This document shows positions 56,317-64,000 of a DNA stretch of 64,000 nucleotides, piece after piece. The DNA is from an uncultured Pseudophaeobacter sp. (GTDB lineage: Bacteria; Pseudomonadota; Alphaproteobacteria; Rhodobacterales; Rhodobacteraceae), in assembly GCA_905479575.1 (NCBI GenBank), contig CAJQNB010000007.1, forward strand, positions 62,001 to 126,000, written 5' to 3'. The notes under the pieces were generated by a model, which made no database searches, was not told where the DNA came from, and was given only the letters and a program-made list of their open reading frames with translations. How positions within the stretch are numbered: position 1 is the first letter of the stretch; each line of letters starts with the position of its first letter. The position numbers and the translations under genes are program-made.

Positions 56317-56970
56317 CTACAGGATTTTGATGTCGGCTGCCTTGATGTCCTCAAGGAAGGTGGCAAGGCCCTTGTCGGTCAGCGGGTGGTTGGCCAAGGA
56401 CTTGATCACGGCCGGGGGCGCGGTGATCACATCGGCACCAATCAGGGCGCTGTCGAGGATATGGTTGGCCGAGCGGATCGAGGCGGCGAGGATTTCGGTA
56501 TCAAAGCCGTAGTTGTCATAGATCTGGCGGATATCGTTGATCAGCTCCATGCCGTCGAGGTTGATATCGTCCAGGCGGCCAATGAAAGGCGAGATGAAAG
56601 TGGCACCGGCCTTGGCGGCGATCAGCGCCTGATTGGCCGAGAAGCAGAGCGTCACATTGACCATATGGCCATCGTCGGACAGGACCTTGCAGGCCTTCAA
56701 GCCATCCCATGTCAGTGGCACTTTGACGGCGATGTTTTCGGCGATCTCGACCAGTTTGCGGCCTTCGGCGATCATGGTTTCGGCGTCTGTTGCGGTGACC
56801 TCGGCAGAAACGGGGCCGGTGACCATGGCGCAGATCTCTTTGGTGACCTCGATAATGTCACGGCCGGATTTTTTGATCAGCGAGGGGTTGGTGGTCACAC
56901 CATCCACCATACCAAGGTCGTTGAGCTCGGCAATGGCGTCGATTTCGGCGGTGTCTACAAAGAATTTCAT
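56317..56970 (-). CDS. fsa: Fructose-6-phosphate aldolase / transaldolase (subfamily 3B)
   Basis: The 217-residue protein matches the short transaldolase/FSA family: [24 protein letters not shown], the Schiff-base lysine Lys83 in [38 protein letters not shown] and ASIRSANHI. It transfers or cleaves a dihydroxyacetone unit. Short proteins like this act either as transaldolase or as fructose-6-phosphate aldolase, so the exact reaction is open. It is divergent from priA. Confidence 0.9.
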   Translation of the reverse strand: MKFFVDTAEIDAIAELNDLGMVDGVTTNPSLIKKSGRDIIEVTKEICAMVTGPVSAEVTATDAETMIAEGRKLVEIAENIAVKVPLTWDGLKACKVLSDDGHMVNVTLCFSANQALIAAKAGATFISPFIGRLDDINLDGMELINDIRQIYDNYGFDTEILAASIRSANHILDSALIGADVITAPPAVIKSLANHPLTDKGLATFLEDIKAADIKIL

Positions 56971-57067
56971 CGGCGGGGATCCTTTTGGGAAAGTTTGGCC
57001 TGGATTGCGCTAGCCTTTAGCGCATGGCGCGGGCATTAAAAAGCCCCGAGGTTTGGAGGCGGTACAG

Positions 57068-59263
57068 GTGAGCGGGCAGGAATTTTTCCATCAGGGCGAC
57101 AGGGTGGCGGTGCTGACCGCGCAACCTCTTGATCGGCTTTTGGATTATCGCGCCCCCGAGGGCGGCTGTTTTCGCGGTGCCTTTGTCGAGGTGCCGCTGG
57201 GGCCGCGCAAAGTTCTGGGGGTGATCTGGGGCGCGGGGGGCGGTAACTTTGATTCGGCCAAGCTGCGCAGTGTCATCCGGGTGCTGGATCTGGCGCCGAT
57301 GCGCGATGAGATGCGCCAGTTTCTGAGCAAGGCCGCCGATTATACGCTGACCCCGATGTCGATGATGCTGCGGCTGGCCACCCGCGCGCCCGGCCTGTCG
57401 GACCCGCCGTCCATGCGCAAGGTGTTGCGGCTGGGCGACACGCAACCGGACCGGATGACCCCGGCACGGGCCAAGGTGCTGGCGGTGATGGAAGAGTTCG
57501 GCGGCATGGCGTTTACGCCCAAGGAGCTGGCGGATATGGCCGGGGTGACGCCTTCGGTGGTCAAAGGCCTGGTGGGGCAGGGGGCGCTGGGCGAAGAGGA
57601 AACGCCCCGCGATCTGCCCTATCCGGCCCTCGATCCCAACCGTCCCAGCAAGGATCTGACCGAAGACCAGAGCCGCGCCGCTGCTGCCCTGTCTGAAGGG
57701 GTGCAGAGCGGCAGCTATGGCACCACTCTGCTGAAAGGTGTCACCGGGTCGGGCAAGACCGAGGTCTATCTGGAGGTGGTGGCGGCCTGTCTGCGCAGGG
57801 GGCGGCAGGCCCTGGTACTGCTGCCGGAAATTGCCCTGACGGCAGAGTTTTTGAAACGGGTGGAGCAGCGCTTTGGCGCCACCCCGGCAGAATGGCATTC
57901 CGGTGCGACCATGACCGAGCGCCGCCGGGTCTGGCGCATGGTCGGCCAGGGCAATGCGCAGCTGGTGATCGGGGCGCGCTCGGCGTTGTTTTTGCCGTTT
58001 CGCGATCTTGGCCTGATCATTGTCGATGAGGAACATGACACCGCCTACAAGCAGGAAGAAGGCGTGTTGTATAACGCCCGCGATATGTCGGTGCTGCGCG
58101 CGGCGATGTGCTCGGCGCAGGTGGTGCTGGCCTCGGCCACCCCCAGCCTGGAGACCTGGAGCAATGCGGAGGCCGGAAAGTACAAGCGCGTTGATCTGAC
58201 GGCGCGCTTTGGCACGGCGGTGCTGCCGGTCATGAAGGCGGTGGATATGCGGGCTGAGGATCTGGCGCCGGCCACCTGGATTTCTCCGACCTTGAAACAG
58301 GCGATGGCCCTGCGGATGCAGCGCGGCGAGCAGTCGCTGTTGTTTCTGAACCGGCGTGGCTTTGCGCCGGTGACGATCTGCCGGGCCTGCGGCACTCAGG
58401 TGGCCTGCGACAATTGCGATGCCCGCATGGTGGAACACCGGTTTATGAAACGGCTGATGTGCCATCAGTGCGGCGAGACCAAGCCGGTGCCCGAGGTTTG
58501 CCCCTCCTGTCAGGTGGTGGGCAAGATGGCGCCGGTGGGGCCGGGTATCGAACGTCTGGGGGAAGAGGTCGCAGCGCTGTTCCCTGAGGCGCGCATTGCG
58601 GTGCTGAGCTCGGATCTGTTTGCCTCGGCGCGGGCGCTGAAGGCGCGGATTGAGGAGATCGCAGCGGGGGAGGCCGATATTATCCTGGGCACCCAGCTGG
58701 TGGCCAAGGGGCATAACTTTCCGCTGCTGACCCTTGTAGGGGTGATTGATGCGGATCTTGGCCTGCAGGGATCAGACCTGCGGGCGGGGGAGCGCACCTT
58801 TCAATTGATGCGGCAGGTGGCGGGCCGGGCGGGTCGGGCGGAACGCCCCGGTGAGGCCCTGTTGCAGACCTTTCAACCAGAGCATCCGGTAATCCGCGCT
58901 ATCCTGACCGGCGATGAAGAAGAATTCTGGCGTGCCGAAGCGGCGCAGCGCCGCGAGGCCGGAGTGCCGCCCTTTGGCCGCATGGCGGGGATTATTCTGT
59001 CGGGATCAGATTTGGCGCAGGTTTTTGATCTGGGCAATGCGCTGGCGCGCAACGATGGTCCGTTGCGCCAGGTTGGCGCGCAGCTCTATGGTCCGGCGCC
59101 GGCGCCCATTGCCCGGGTGCGCGGGCGGCATCGGGTACGACTACTGGTCAAGGCGGCCAAGGGAGTGGCGCTGCAAGAGGCGCTGAGCCGTTGGGTAAAG
59201 CCTTTTCGCATGAAGGGCGATCTGCGGCTGAGCATTGATATTGACCCGCAGAATTTTTTCTAA
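57068..59263 (+). CDS. priA: Primosomal protein N' (replication restart helicase PriA)
   Basis: The 731-residue protein has the N-terminal DNA-binding domain (VPLGPRKVLGVIW), then a superfamily 2 helicase core with Walker A GVTGSGKTE (Lys230), DEEHD at 320-324, SATPS, and two zinc-binding Cys clusters (CRACGTQVACDNC, CHQCG, CPSC, about residues 440-482). It reloads replisomes at collapsed forks. GTG 57068 has GGAGG nine bases upstream; the frame is open to a TTG at 57053. Confidence 0.96.
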   Translation: MSGQEFFHQGDRVAVLTAQPLDRLLDYRAPEGGCFRGAFVEVPLGPRKVLGVIWGAGGGNFDSAKLRSVIRVLDLAPMRDEMRQFLSKAADYTLTPMSMMLRLATRAPGLSDPPSMRKVLRLGDTQPDRMTPARAKVLAVMEEFGGMAFTPKELADMAGVTPSVVKGLVGQGALGEEETPRDLPYPALDPNRPSKDLTEDQSRAAAALSEGVQSGSYGTTLLKGVTGSGKTEVYLEVVAACLRRGRQALVLLPEIALTAEFLKRVEQRFGATPAEWHSGATMTERRRVWRMVGQGNAQLVIGARSALFLPFRDLGLIIVDEEHDTAYKQEEGVLYNARDMSVLRAAMCSAQVVLASATPSLETWSNAEAGKYKRVDLTARFGTAVLPVMKAVDMRAEDLAPATWISPTLKQAMALRMQRGEQSLLFLNRRGFAPVTICRACGTQVACDNCDARMVEHRFMKRLMCHQCGETKPVPEVCPSCQVVGKMAPVGPGIERLGEEVAALFPEARIAVLSSDLFASARALKARIEEIAAGEADIILGTQLVAKGHNFPLLTLVGVIDADLGLQGSDLRAGERTFQLMRQVAGRAGRAERPGEALLQTFQPEHPVIRAILTGDEEEFWRAEAAQRREAGVPPFGRMAGIILSGSDLAQVFDLGNALARNDGPLRQVGAQLYGPAPAPIARVRGRHRVRLLVKAAKGVALQEALSRWVKPFRMKGDLRLSIDIDPQNFF

Positions 59264-59456
59264 AGGCTGGGCAGCGGATTACTGAGGCGTAAGGCAAAGT
59301 CGTTAAAATTGGGGAAAGGCTTTCGTCCAAAGTTTGTCGGCGGCCATATTTTCATCTCATTTTCTTGCAAAAGTAGAACTGGCCGGCAAGCTGTCATGCG
59401 GGTCTCTGGGCAGTGGCTCAGAATAAAGTACAAACACCAACCGAGAGCCCAGTCCT

Positions 59457-60941
59457 ATGTGTGACCTTTGTGTAGCGACCCAAAATTTTGACCCCAGCCG
59501 ACATCTCGTTTCTGGGACATTGGAATGGCCTGACCCGGAACCTGCACCTGTAGAGCCGGACCCTCTGCCAGATGGAACACTTGATCAGTTTGCCAGCTAT
59601 CTTACTACGGGCTTTTGGAGTGATAACAACAGCGTGCAACATAGTTTTTCCGCGACCCCGGGGAACTCTGCCGGCTATGTGATTGAGGTCAATCTCACGG
59701 GCATCACCTCTGCGGCTCAGCGTCTAGCGCGTTGGGCGCTTGAAAGCTGGGAACTGGCAGCGGATATTCAGTTTGTCGAGGTCGAGAGCGGTGGCGACAT
59801 CATCGTCGATGATGAGGAAAGCGGTGCCTTTGCACAGAGCGAATTCATGTTATCGGACCCAACCGAGATCATCACCTCCTATGTCAATGTTGATCAGGCT
59901 TGGCTCGACCTCTATGGGGTCACGCTCGATTCCTACGCTTTCTCGACCTATGTGCATGAATTTGGCCATGCGCTGGGCCTTGGGCACCTTGGCAACTATA
60001 ATTTCACCTCTGGTGGAGCGATTTTTGCCAATGATAGCTATCAGTATTCGGTGATGTCCTACATTCCACAGGATCAGGTGGAAGGCGGCACTGCCAGCTA
60101 TGCACAGCCAACAAGTGCGATGATGGCTGATATGGTTGCGATCCAACAGCTCTACGGCACCTCTAATGCCGCCGCAGGGGATACAACCTGGGGCCAGGGG
60201 AACACGATGTCCCGCCATTTTGCCACCCTCTATGCTGGGGTTGATGATGGCGATCCAGCGACCGAAGAACGAGATCCGATTGCTTTTACCCTGTTTGATG
60301 GCGTCAATGGTGGCACTGATACGATTGACCTCCGTAACAGCACGACCAACGACAGGCTGGACCTGAATGATGGCAGCTTTTCTGACGTTGCGGATTTGAC
60401 CAGTAGTCTGGCGATCGCGCGTGGATCTCAGATCGAAAATGCTCGCATGGGCTCAGGCAATGACACAGTTGTTGGAAACGAGTTGGACAATCAGATAACT
60501 GGCCACGGTGGTCGCGATGCGTTGAATGGGGGCGGTGGATCCGACCGGCTCAGTGGCGGCGGTGGTCGCGACCAACTGTTTGGCGGCGCGATGAATGATC
60601 GGTTGTTTGGCAACCGTGGTGCGGATCGCCTGGACAGCGGTGAAGGCAATGACCTCATGGTTGGCGGTCGCGGTGCTGATGAGTTCTTCTTTGGCTTTGG
60701 TCATGATTCAGACAAGATCCGCGACTTCACTCTGGGCAGGGATGAGCTCTTGTTCTCGGCGCTGGAGTTCGACGGACTAACCGCGGAGCAATTGGTCAAC
60801 CAATATGGAACCGTGGGTCGGCGGGGTGTCACCCTCGACTTTGGGGACAGTGAAGTTCTGGGAGCAGATGCCAATGACAGTCTTCGTCTGATCGGTGTTT
60901 TTGACCTAAACGCCCTGGCGGACGACATCACCTTTATCTAG
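59457..60941 (+). CDS. Serralysin-like metalloprotease (M10), type I secreted
   Basis: The 494-residue protein has an M10 zinc protease domain with HEFGHALGLGHLG (His167, Glu168, His171, His177) and the Met-turn SVMSY, and a C-terminal RTX region with several GGxGxDxLxG-type repeats (GGGGRDQLFG, GNRGADRL, GEGNDLMVGGRGADEFFFG) plus a C-terminal DITFI-like end. Such proteases leave the cell through type I secretion and bind calcium. No signal peptide is present, as expected; no type I transporter gene is near. The early Cys pair (MCDLC) is unusual for the family. Confidence 0.9.
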   Translation: MCDLCVATQNFDPSRHLVSGTLEWPDPEPAPVEPDPLPDGTLDQFASYLTTGFWSDNNSVQHSFSATPGNSAGYVIEVNLTGITSAAQRLARWALESWELAADIQFVEVESGGDIIVDDEESGAFAQSEFMLSDPTEIITSYVNVDQAWLDLYGVTLDSYAFSTYVHEFGHALGLGHLGNYNFTSGGAIFANDSYQYSVMSYIPQDQVEGGTASYAQPTSAMMADMVAIQQLYGTSNAAAGDTTWGQGNTMSRHFATLYAGVDDGDPATEERDPIAFTLFDGVNGGTDTIDLRNSTTNDRLDLNDGSFSDVADLTSSLAIARGSQIENARMGSGNDTVVGNELDNQITGHGGRDALNGGGGSDRLSGGGGRDQLFGGAMNDRLFGNRGADRLDSGEGNDLMVGGRGADEFFFGFGHDSDKIRDFTLGRDELLFSALEFDGLTAEQLVNQYGTVGRRGVTLDFGDSEVLGADANDSLRLIGVFDLNALADDITFI

Positions 60942-60962
60942 GCCGCAGACACAAGCTCTTGG

Positions 60963-60988
60963 GCCTCCAGCCTGTTAGCTGGGGGCCG
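60963..60988. terminator. Probable terminator hairpin after the serralysin gene
   Basis: GCCTCCAGC, a seven-base spacer, and GCTGGGGGC form a nine-pair stem with one wobble, 21 bp after the metalloprotease stop. The following sequence is only weakly T-rich, so this is a modest call. Confidence 0.4.
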
Positions 60989-61087
60989 ATTTGATGTATC
61001 TGCCTACCAAGGAGACTTTTTTCTTTACCTTCCAAAATTATCTATACTTGGGATGCAGGATAAAGGTTTGGTCAGGGCCTTGCTTGG

Positions 61088-62161
61088 CTAGGTGGTTACC
61101 GATTGCATGCGCTGGTCAATCAACAGGTCGGTTGCCATTGCTCCAACCCACATAAAGAACAGAGCTGCCCAAGCCGTTCCAACAAAAATCGAACCACCGG
61201 TAACGCCAGCGCCGATGGCACAGCCCCCCGCCAGCATGCCGCCAAAGCCCATCAACACTGCACCGATCATCGCCTTGCGCATGGTGGCGGCATCGTCAAA
61301 GGCTTGCAGCTTCATCTCTCCGGCGACCCAGGCGGCCAGCATGGCGCCGATGAACACGCCGGGAACCAGACCGATGTCGAATTCCAGAATGGCGTTGCGA
61401 TCAAGGAAGAACATCAGGGTATGGGCGGAGGGGCCGGTGAAGGTAGCGCTTTCGATTTGCACCGGATCAAAGGCCACCTGCGACAGCCCGTAGGTCAGCA
61501 CCCAGCCCAGAGCCACGGCAAAGCCGACCCCGGAGGCAAAAATCAGTCGGGAGGCGCTGATCTGGCTGCGGCGCGCCAGCACCAGAGCGACAACTGCAAT
61601 TGCCAGCCCCAGCGCCAGCCCACCCCAGTTGGGCAGGCCTGCTTCGACCAACAGATCCATGTTGCGCCCGCCTGAGGTGACCCAGAGCGCAGCGATTTTG
61701 TCGCGCAGGGGCGATAACATGCCAGAGAGGCTCATCTGTGCCACCACGGCAAAGATCAGGCCAGAGACAACAGAGCGCAGATTGCCGGTGGCAGCCAGCA
61801 CCAGCAAGCGACCGGAACAGCCACGTGCCAGCACCATGCCGACGCCAAAGATCAAGCCACCGATGATGGCTCCGGACCAGCTGCCGGGCACCGCCATCAT
61901 GCGGGCATCGGCGCTGCGCATAAGCCCCAGGAGCTCGGCACCCTGGACCCAGACCACGGCGGTTGAAAAGGTCAGCAGCCAGACTGCCATGCGATCCCCC
62001 ATGCCGCCACGGGCAAATTCTACCGTGGCAGCGCGCAGGCAAAAGCGAGAGCGCTGGGCAGCGACGCCAAAGGTCACGCCGGTCAGCAGACCAAAAAGCG
62101 CCGCCAAAGGCGCTTCTCCCAGGCGTTCGGCCAGGATTTCGATGAGAGTAAGCAGATCCAT
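61088..62161 (-). CDS. YeeE/YedE family sulfur-compound transporter
   Basis: The 357-residue protein has about ten membrane segments and the conserved cysteines of the YeeE/YedE (TsuA-like) family: RSRFCLRAA near residue 42, LARGCSGRLLVL near 115 and AGGCAIGAGVTGG near 318. Family members import thiosulfate or related sulfur compounds. The C-terminal helices are complete. It is divergent from the MFS gene across 240 bp, which includes CACA (62203-62206) and TGTG (62215-62218) eight bases apart, a weak operator candidate. Confidence 0.9.
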   Translation of the reverse strand: MDLLTLIEILAERLGEAPLAALFGLLTGVTFGVAAQRSRFCLRAATVEFARGGMGDRMAVWLLTFSTAVVWVQGAELLGLMRSADARMMAVPGSWSGAIIGGLIFGVGMVLARGCSGRLLVLAATGNLRSVVSGLIFAVVAQMSLSGMLSPLRDKIAALWVTSGGRNMDLLVEAGLPNWGGLALGLAIAVVALVLARRSQISASRLIFASGVGFAVALGWVLTYGLSQVAFDPVQIESATFTGPSAHTLMFFLDRNAILEFDIGLVPGVFIGAMLAAWVAGEMKLQAFDDAATMRKAMIGAVLMGFGGMLAGGCAIGAGVTGGSIFVGTAWAALFFMWVGAMATDLLIDQRMQSVTT

Positions 62162-62401
62162 GACCCTGGCCCCCGTAAGAAGTAAATGCTACATTATATA
62201 CACACATTCTGATTTGTGATTTGATTTAGGTCATAGGCGCGCTGCCCGTGCGTGGCTCTGTGGACATCGGTGTTTTAGACGTCTGCGATGCCCAACACTG
62301 CAGGCCCTTTTCTGTGCGTCATATGTGCGTCGATGCGGGCTAGTATGTGCGGCGGCTGCTTTGGTCTCGCGCTGGCGGAAAAAGAGGCGTAAAGGAAAGG
62401 C
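62162..62401. promoter_or_regulatory. Divergent promoter region, yeeE-like / MFS genes
   Basis: The 240-bp region has an AT-rich core near 62186-62230 (ACATTATATACACACATTC) suited to two promoters, and a CACA-N8-TGTG inverted repeat (62203-62218). No gene is visible. Confidence 0.4.
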
Positions 62402-63637
62402 ATGTTTAAACCTCTCTCCCTGGATGCGGCCCGTGATCTGCCGCTGTGGCGTCGCCCGACAACATTGCTGTTTGTGATGGCGATCTGCATGCCTATTGCC
62501 TTTAATGCCTGGTTTGCCCTGTTGAACAACTTTGTCATCGAGGTGGCCCAGTTTGACGGCGCCGATATTGGCCTGTTGCATACGGTGCGCGAAATTCCGG
62601 GGTTCCTGGCGGTGGGGGTGATTGCCATCATCCTGTTCGTCCGCGAGCAGGTGCTTGGGCTGATCTCATTGATGATGCTGGGCATTGCCACCATGTTGAC
62701 CGCCTGGTTCCCTTCGCTGGGCGGCATTTTGATGATCACGCTGCTCAGTTCGATCGGGTTTCACTATTATGAGACGGTGAACCAGTCGCTGCAGCTGCAA
62801 TGGCTGCCCAAGGACCGGGCGCCGCAGATGCTGGGCTGGCTGCTTGCCACCGGATCGGCGGCAACCTTTGTGGTTTATGGGGCGATTGTGCTGCTGTGGG
62901 AGAGTTTTGAGCTCAGCTATAATATGGTCTTTATGGCGGCTGGCGGCGTGACCACGCTGATTGCCATGCTGTGCCTACTGGTCTACCCGCAGTTTGACTC
63001 GCCCACGCCACAGAACAAAAAGCTGATCCTGCGGCAGCGCTATTGGCTCTATTACCTGTTGCAGTTCATGGCCGGGGCGCGGCGTCAGATCTTTGTCGTT
63101 TTTGCCGGGTTTATGATGGTGGAGCGCTTTGGCTTTGACGTGCATGAAGTCACCGGCTTGTTCCTGATCAACCTGGTGATCAATATCCTGTTGGCGCCTT
63201 TGTTGGGGCGGTTTGTGGCCGCTTTTGGCGAGCGCCGCACCTTGATCATCGAATACACCGGCCTTGCCTTGGTTTTTGCGCTCTATGGCGGCATCTACTG
63301 GTTTGGCTGGGGGGTCTTGCTGGCCTCCTGCCTTTATGTGGTGGATCACGTGTTGTTTGCCCTGGCGCTGGCGCTGAAGACCTATTTCCAGAAGATCGCT
63401 GACCCGGCAGATATCGCGCCGACGGCGGCTGTGGCCTTTACCATCAACCATATCGCAGCCGTCTTTTTGCCGGTGTTGCTGGGGCTTCTCTGGGTGATCT
63501 CTCCCTCGCTGGTCTTTGCCTTGGCAGCTGCGATGGCGCTGGTGTCTTTGGGGCTGTCCTGTCTGGTGCCGCGCCATCCGGCGCCGGGCAATGAGACGAT
63601 TTTTGCCAAATATCGCAGCCGCGTTGCCGCCCAGTAG
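62402..63637 (+). CDS. Major facilitator superfamily transporter
   Basis: The 411-residue protein has 11-12 membrane helices. Motifs are VREIPGFLAV, QWLPKDRAPQMLGWLLATGSAATF, and a late RRTLIIEYTGLALVFALYG. The MFS class is clear from topology, but no sub-family signature fixes a substrate. AAGGAAAGG precedes the ATG at a good distance. It faces the YeeE/YedE transporter gene across a shared region, which may mean joint control. Confidence 0.85.
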   Translation: MFKPLSLDAARDLPLWRRPTTLLFVMAICMPIAFNAWFALLNNFVIEVAQFDGADIGLLHTVREIPGFLAVGVIAIILFVREQVLGLISLMMLGIATMLTAWFPSLGGILMITLLSSIGFHYYETVNQSLQLQWLPKDRAPQMLGWLLATGSAATFVVYGAIVLLWESFELSYNMVFMAAGGVTTLIAMLCLLVYPQFDSPTPQNKKLILRQRYWLYYLLQFMAGARRQIFVVFAGFMMVERFGFDVHEVTGLFLINLVINILLAPLLGRFVAAFGERRTLIIEYTGLALVFALYGGIYWFGWGVLLASCLYVVDHVLFALALALKTYFQKIADPADIAPTAAVAFTINHIAAVFLPVLLGLLWVISPSLVFALAAAMALVSLGLSCLVPRHPAPGNETIFAKYRSRVAAQ

Positions 63638-63755
63638 CCGCCCAGTAGCAGCGCGGACTGTAGAAAACAGCGCACAGAGCGGTGGAACGTGGCTCTGCTC
63701 TTGACCTCTGGCGGCCTTGGGCCTAGGCGCAGAGCACTGCAGCTGGAGATCTGAC

Positions 63756-64000
63756 ATGCCGACCTTTACCGCCCTGACCACCCTGCCTGGCAAACCCCAA
63801 GCCGAAGCTCTGGGCGAGGCGATGGAAAGCCTGATGCCGGAACCCACCGGGGTTGGCGTTTTTGAAGTCGAGGACGGATCGGGCCTATGGGAGGTCGGCG
63901 GCTATTTCACCGAAGCGCCGGACCAGGCGGGGCTGGCCCTGCTGGCGACGCTGCATGGCGCCAAGGAATTTGCCGTCTCCGAGCTGCCGGAAACCGATTG
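63756..64000 (+). CDS. prmA: Ribosomal protein L11 methyltransferase PrmA (5' part, runs off the window)
   Basis: The first 81 codons are present (MPTFTALTTLPGKPQAEALG, VGVFEVEDGSGLWEVGGYF), which match PrmA N-termini of Rhodobacterales; the SAM-binding motifs lie beyond the right edge. PrmA trimethylates L11 on the ribosome. GGAG lies eight bases before the ATG. Confidence 0.8.
   Translation, partial: MPTFTALTTLPGKPQAEALGEAMESLMPEPTGVGVFEVEDGSGLWEVGGYFTEAPDQAGLALLATLHGAKEFAVSELPETD

Noticed and set aside
57017-58714. 565-codon minus-strand frame opposite priA
   Set aside because: Arg/His/Pro-rich without motifs; priA has complete helicase motifs on the plus strand.

Overview
The window reads as chromosomal DNA of a marine alphaproteobacterium of the Rhodobacteraceae (Roseobacter group). 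The base composition is high in GC. The housekeeping proteins (PriA, IleS, TruA, GcvP, XerC next to a DUF484 protein, TamA/TamB) look alphaproteobacterial, a phosphatidylcholine synthase is present, and ureide catabolism starts with a membrane cytochrome-c urate oxidase (PuuD). This assignment is inferred from the genes; no 16S rRNA gene is present. I saw no rRNA, tRNA, CRISPR array, insertion sequence or prophage.

Layout. Positions 1-9000 form a surface/secondary-metabolite region: the first 1554 codons of a large type I polyketide synthase (minus strand, continuing off the left edge), an O-antigen-ligase-like membrane protein, a WecG/TagA glycosyltransferase, a family 2 glycosyltransferase and a small ORF that may be a glycosyltransferase remnant. 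Positions 9100-14500 hold tamA-tamB (outer-membrane assembly). Positions 14700-28300 are a purine/ureide block: puuD, a LysR regulator, 5-hydroxyisourate hydrolase, a PuuE-UraD fusion, ureidoglycolate lyase, an NCS2 permease and ureidoglycine aminohydrolase. It is interrupted by a GAPDH and a small secreted protein. An IclR regulator then faces a Rieske oxygenase plus glutamine-synthetase-like pair. A tandem glycine riboswitch precedes gcvH-gcvP (28430-32189).

Positions 32400-37271 carry a YtcJ-like amidohydrolase, a D-2-hydroxyacid dehydrogenase, and an acyl-CoA dehydrogenase with a thioesterase-fold protein. A hybrid histidine kinase of lower GC content follows, with a 10-copy hexanucleotide repeat just downstream. 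Next come truA, a ycjX-GNAT-ycjF operon and a 588-bp gene-free region with two opposed clusters of DnaA-box-like sequences, a candidate replication origin. Then follow a group III truncated haemoglobin, a VIT1/CCC1 transporter, an epimerase-DoxX-like protein with a DUF2269 protein, ileS, an unknown small protein, a methylguanine methyltransferase, pcs, a SAM methyltransferase, xerC with a DUF484 gene, fructose-6-phosphate aldolase/transaldolase, priA, a serralysin-type metalloprotease, a YeeE/YedE transporter facing an MFS transporter, and the start of prmA.

How the genes work together. Urate taken up by the permease would be oxidised by PuuD, opened by the hydrolase, decarboxylated and cut by the PuuE-UraD fusion, and carried to glyoxylate, urea and ammonia by AllE and AllA. 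The allantoate-cleaving enzyme is not in the window. The riboswitch-controlled gcvH-gcvP unit handles glycine, a likely transamination product of glyoxylate, but gcvT is absent here. Four intergenic regions (about 7.6, 17.2, 21.5 and 56.1 kb) carry related GC-rich repeat elements, each with a strong hairpin; three lie between convergent genes. The best candidates for something new are the IclR/Rieske/GS-like cassette, the DnaA-box region, the intergenic repeat family and the PKS with KR before DH.
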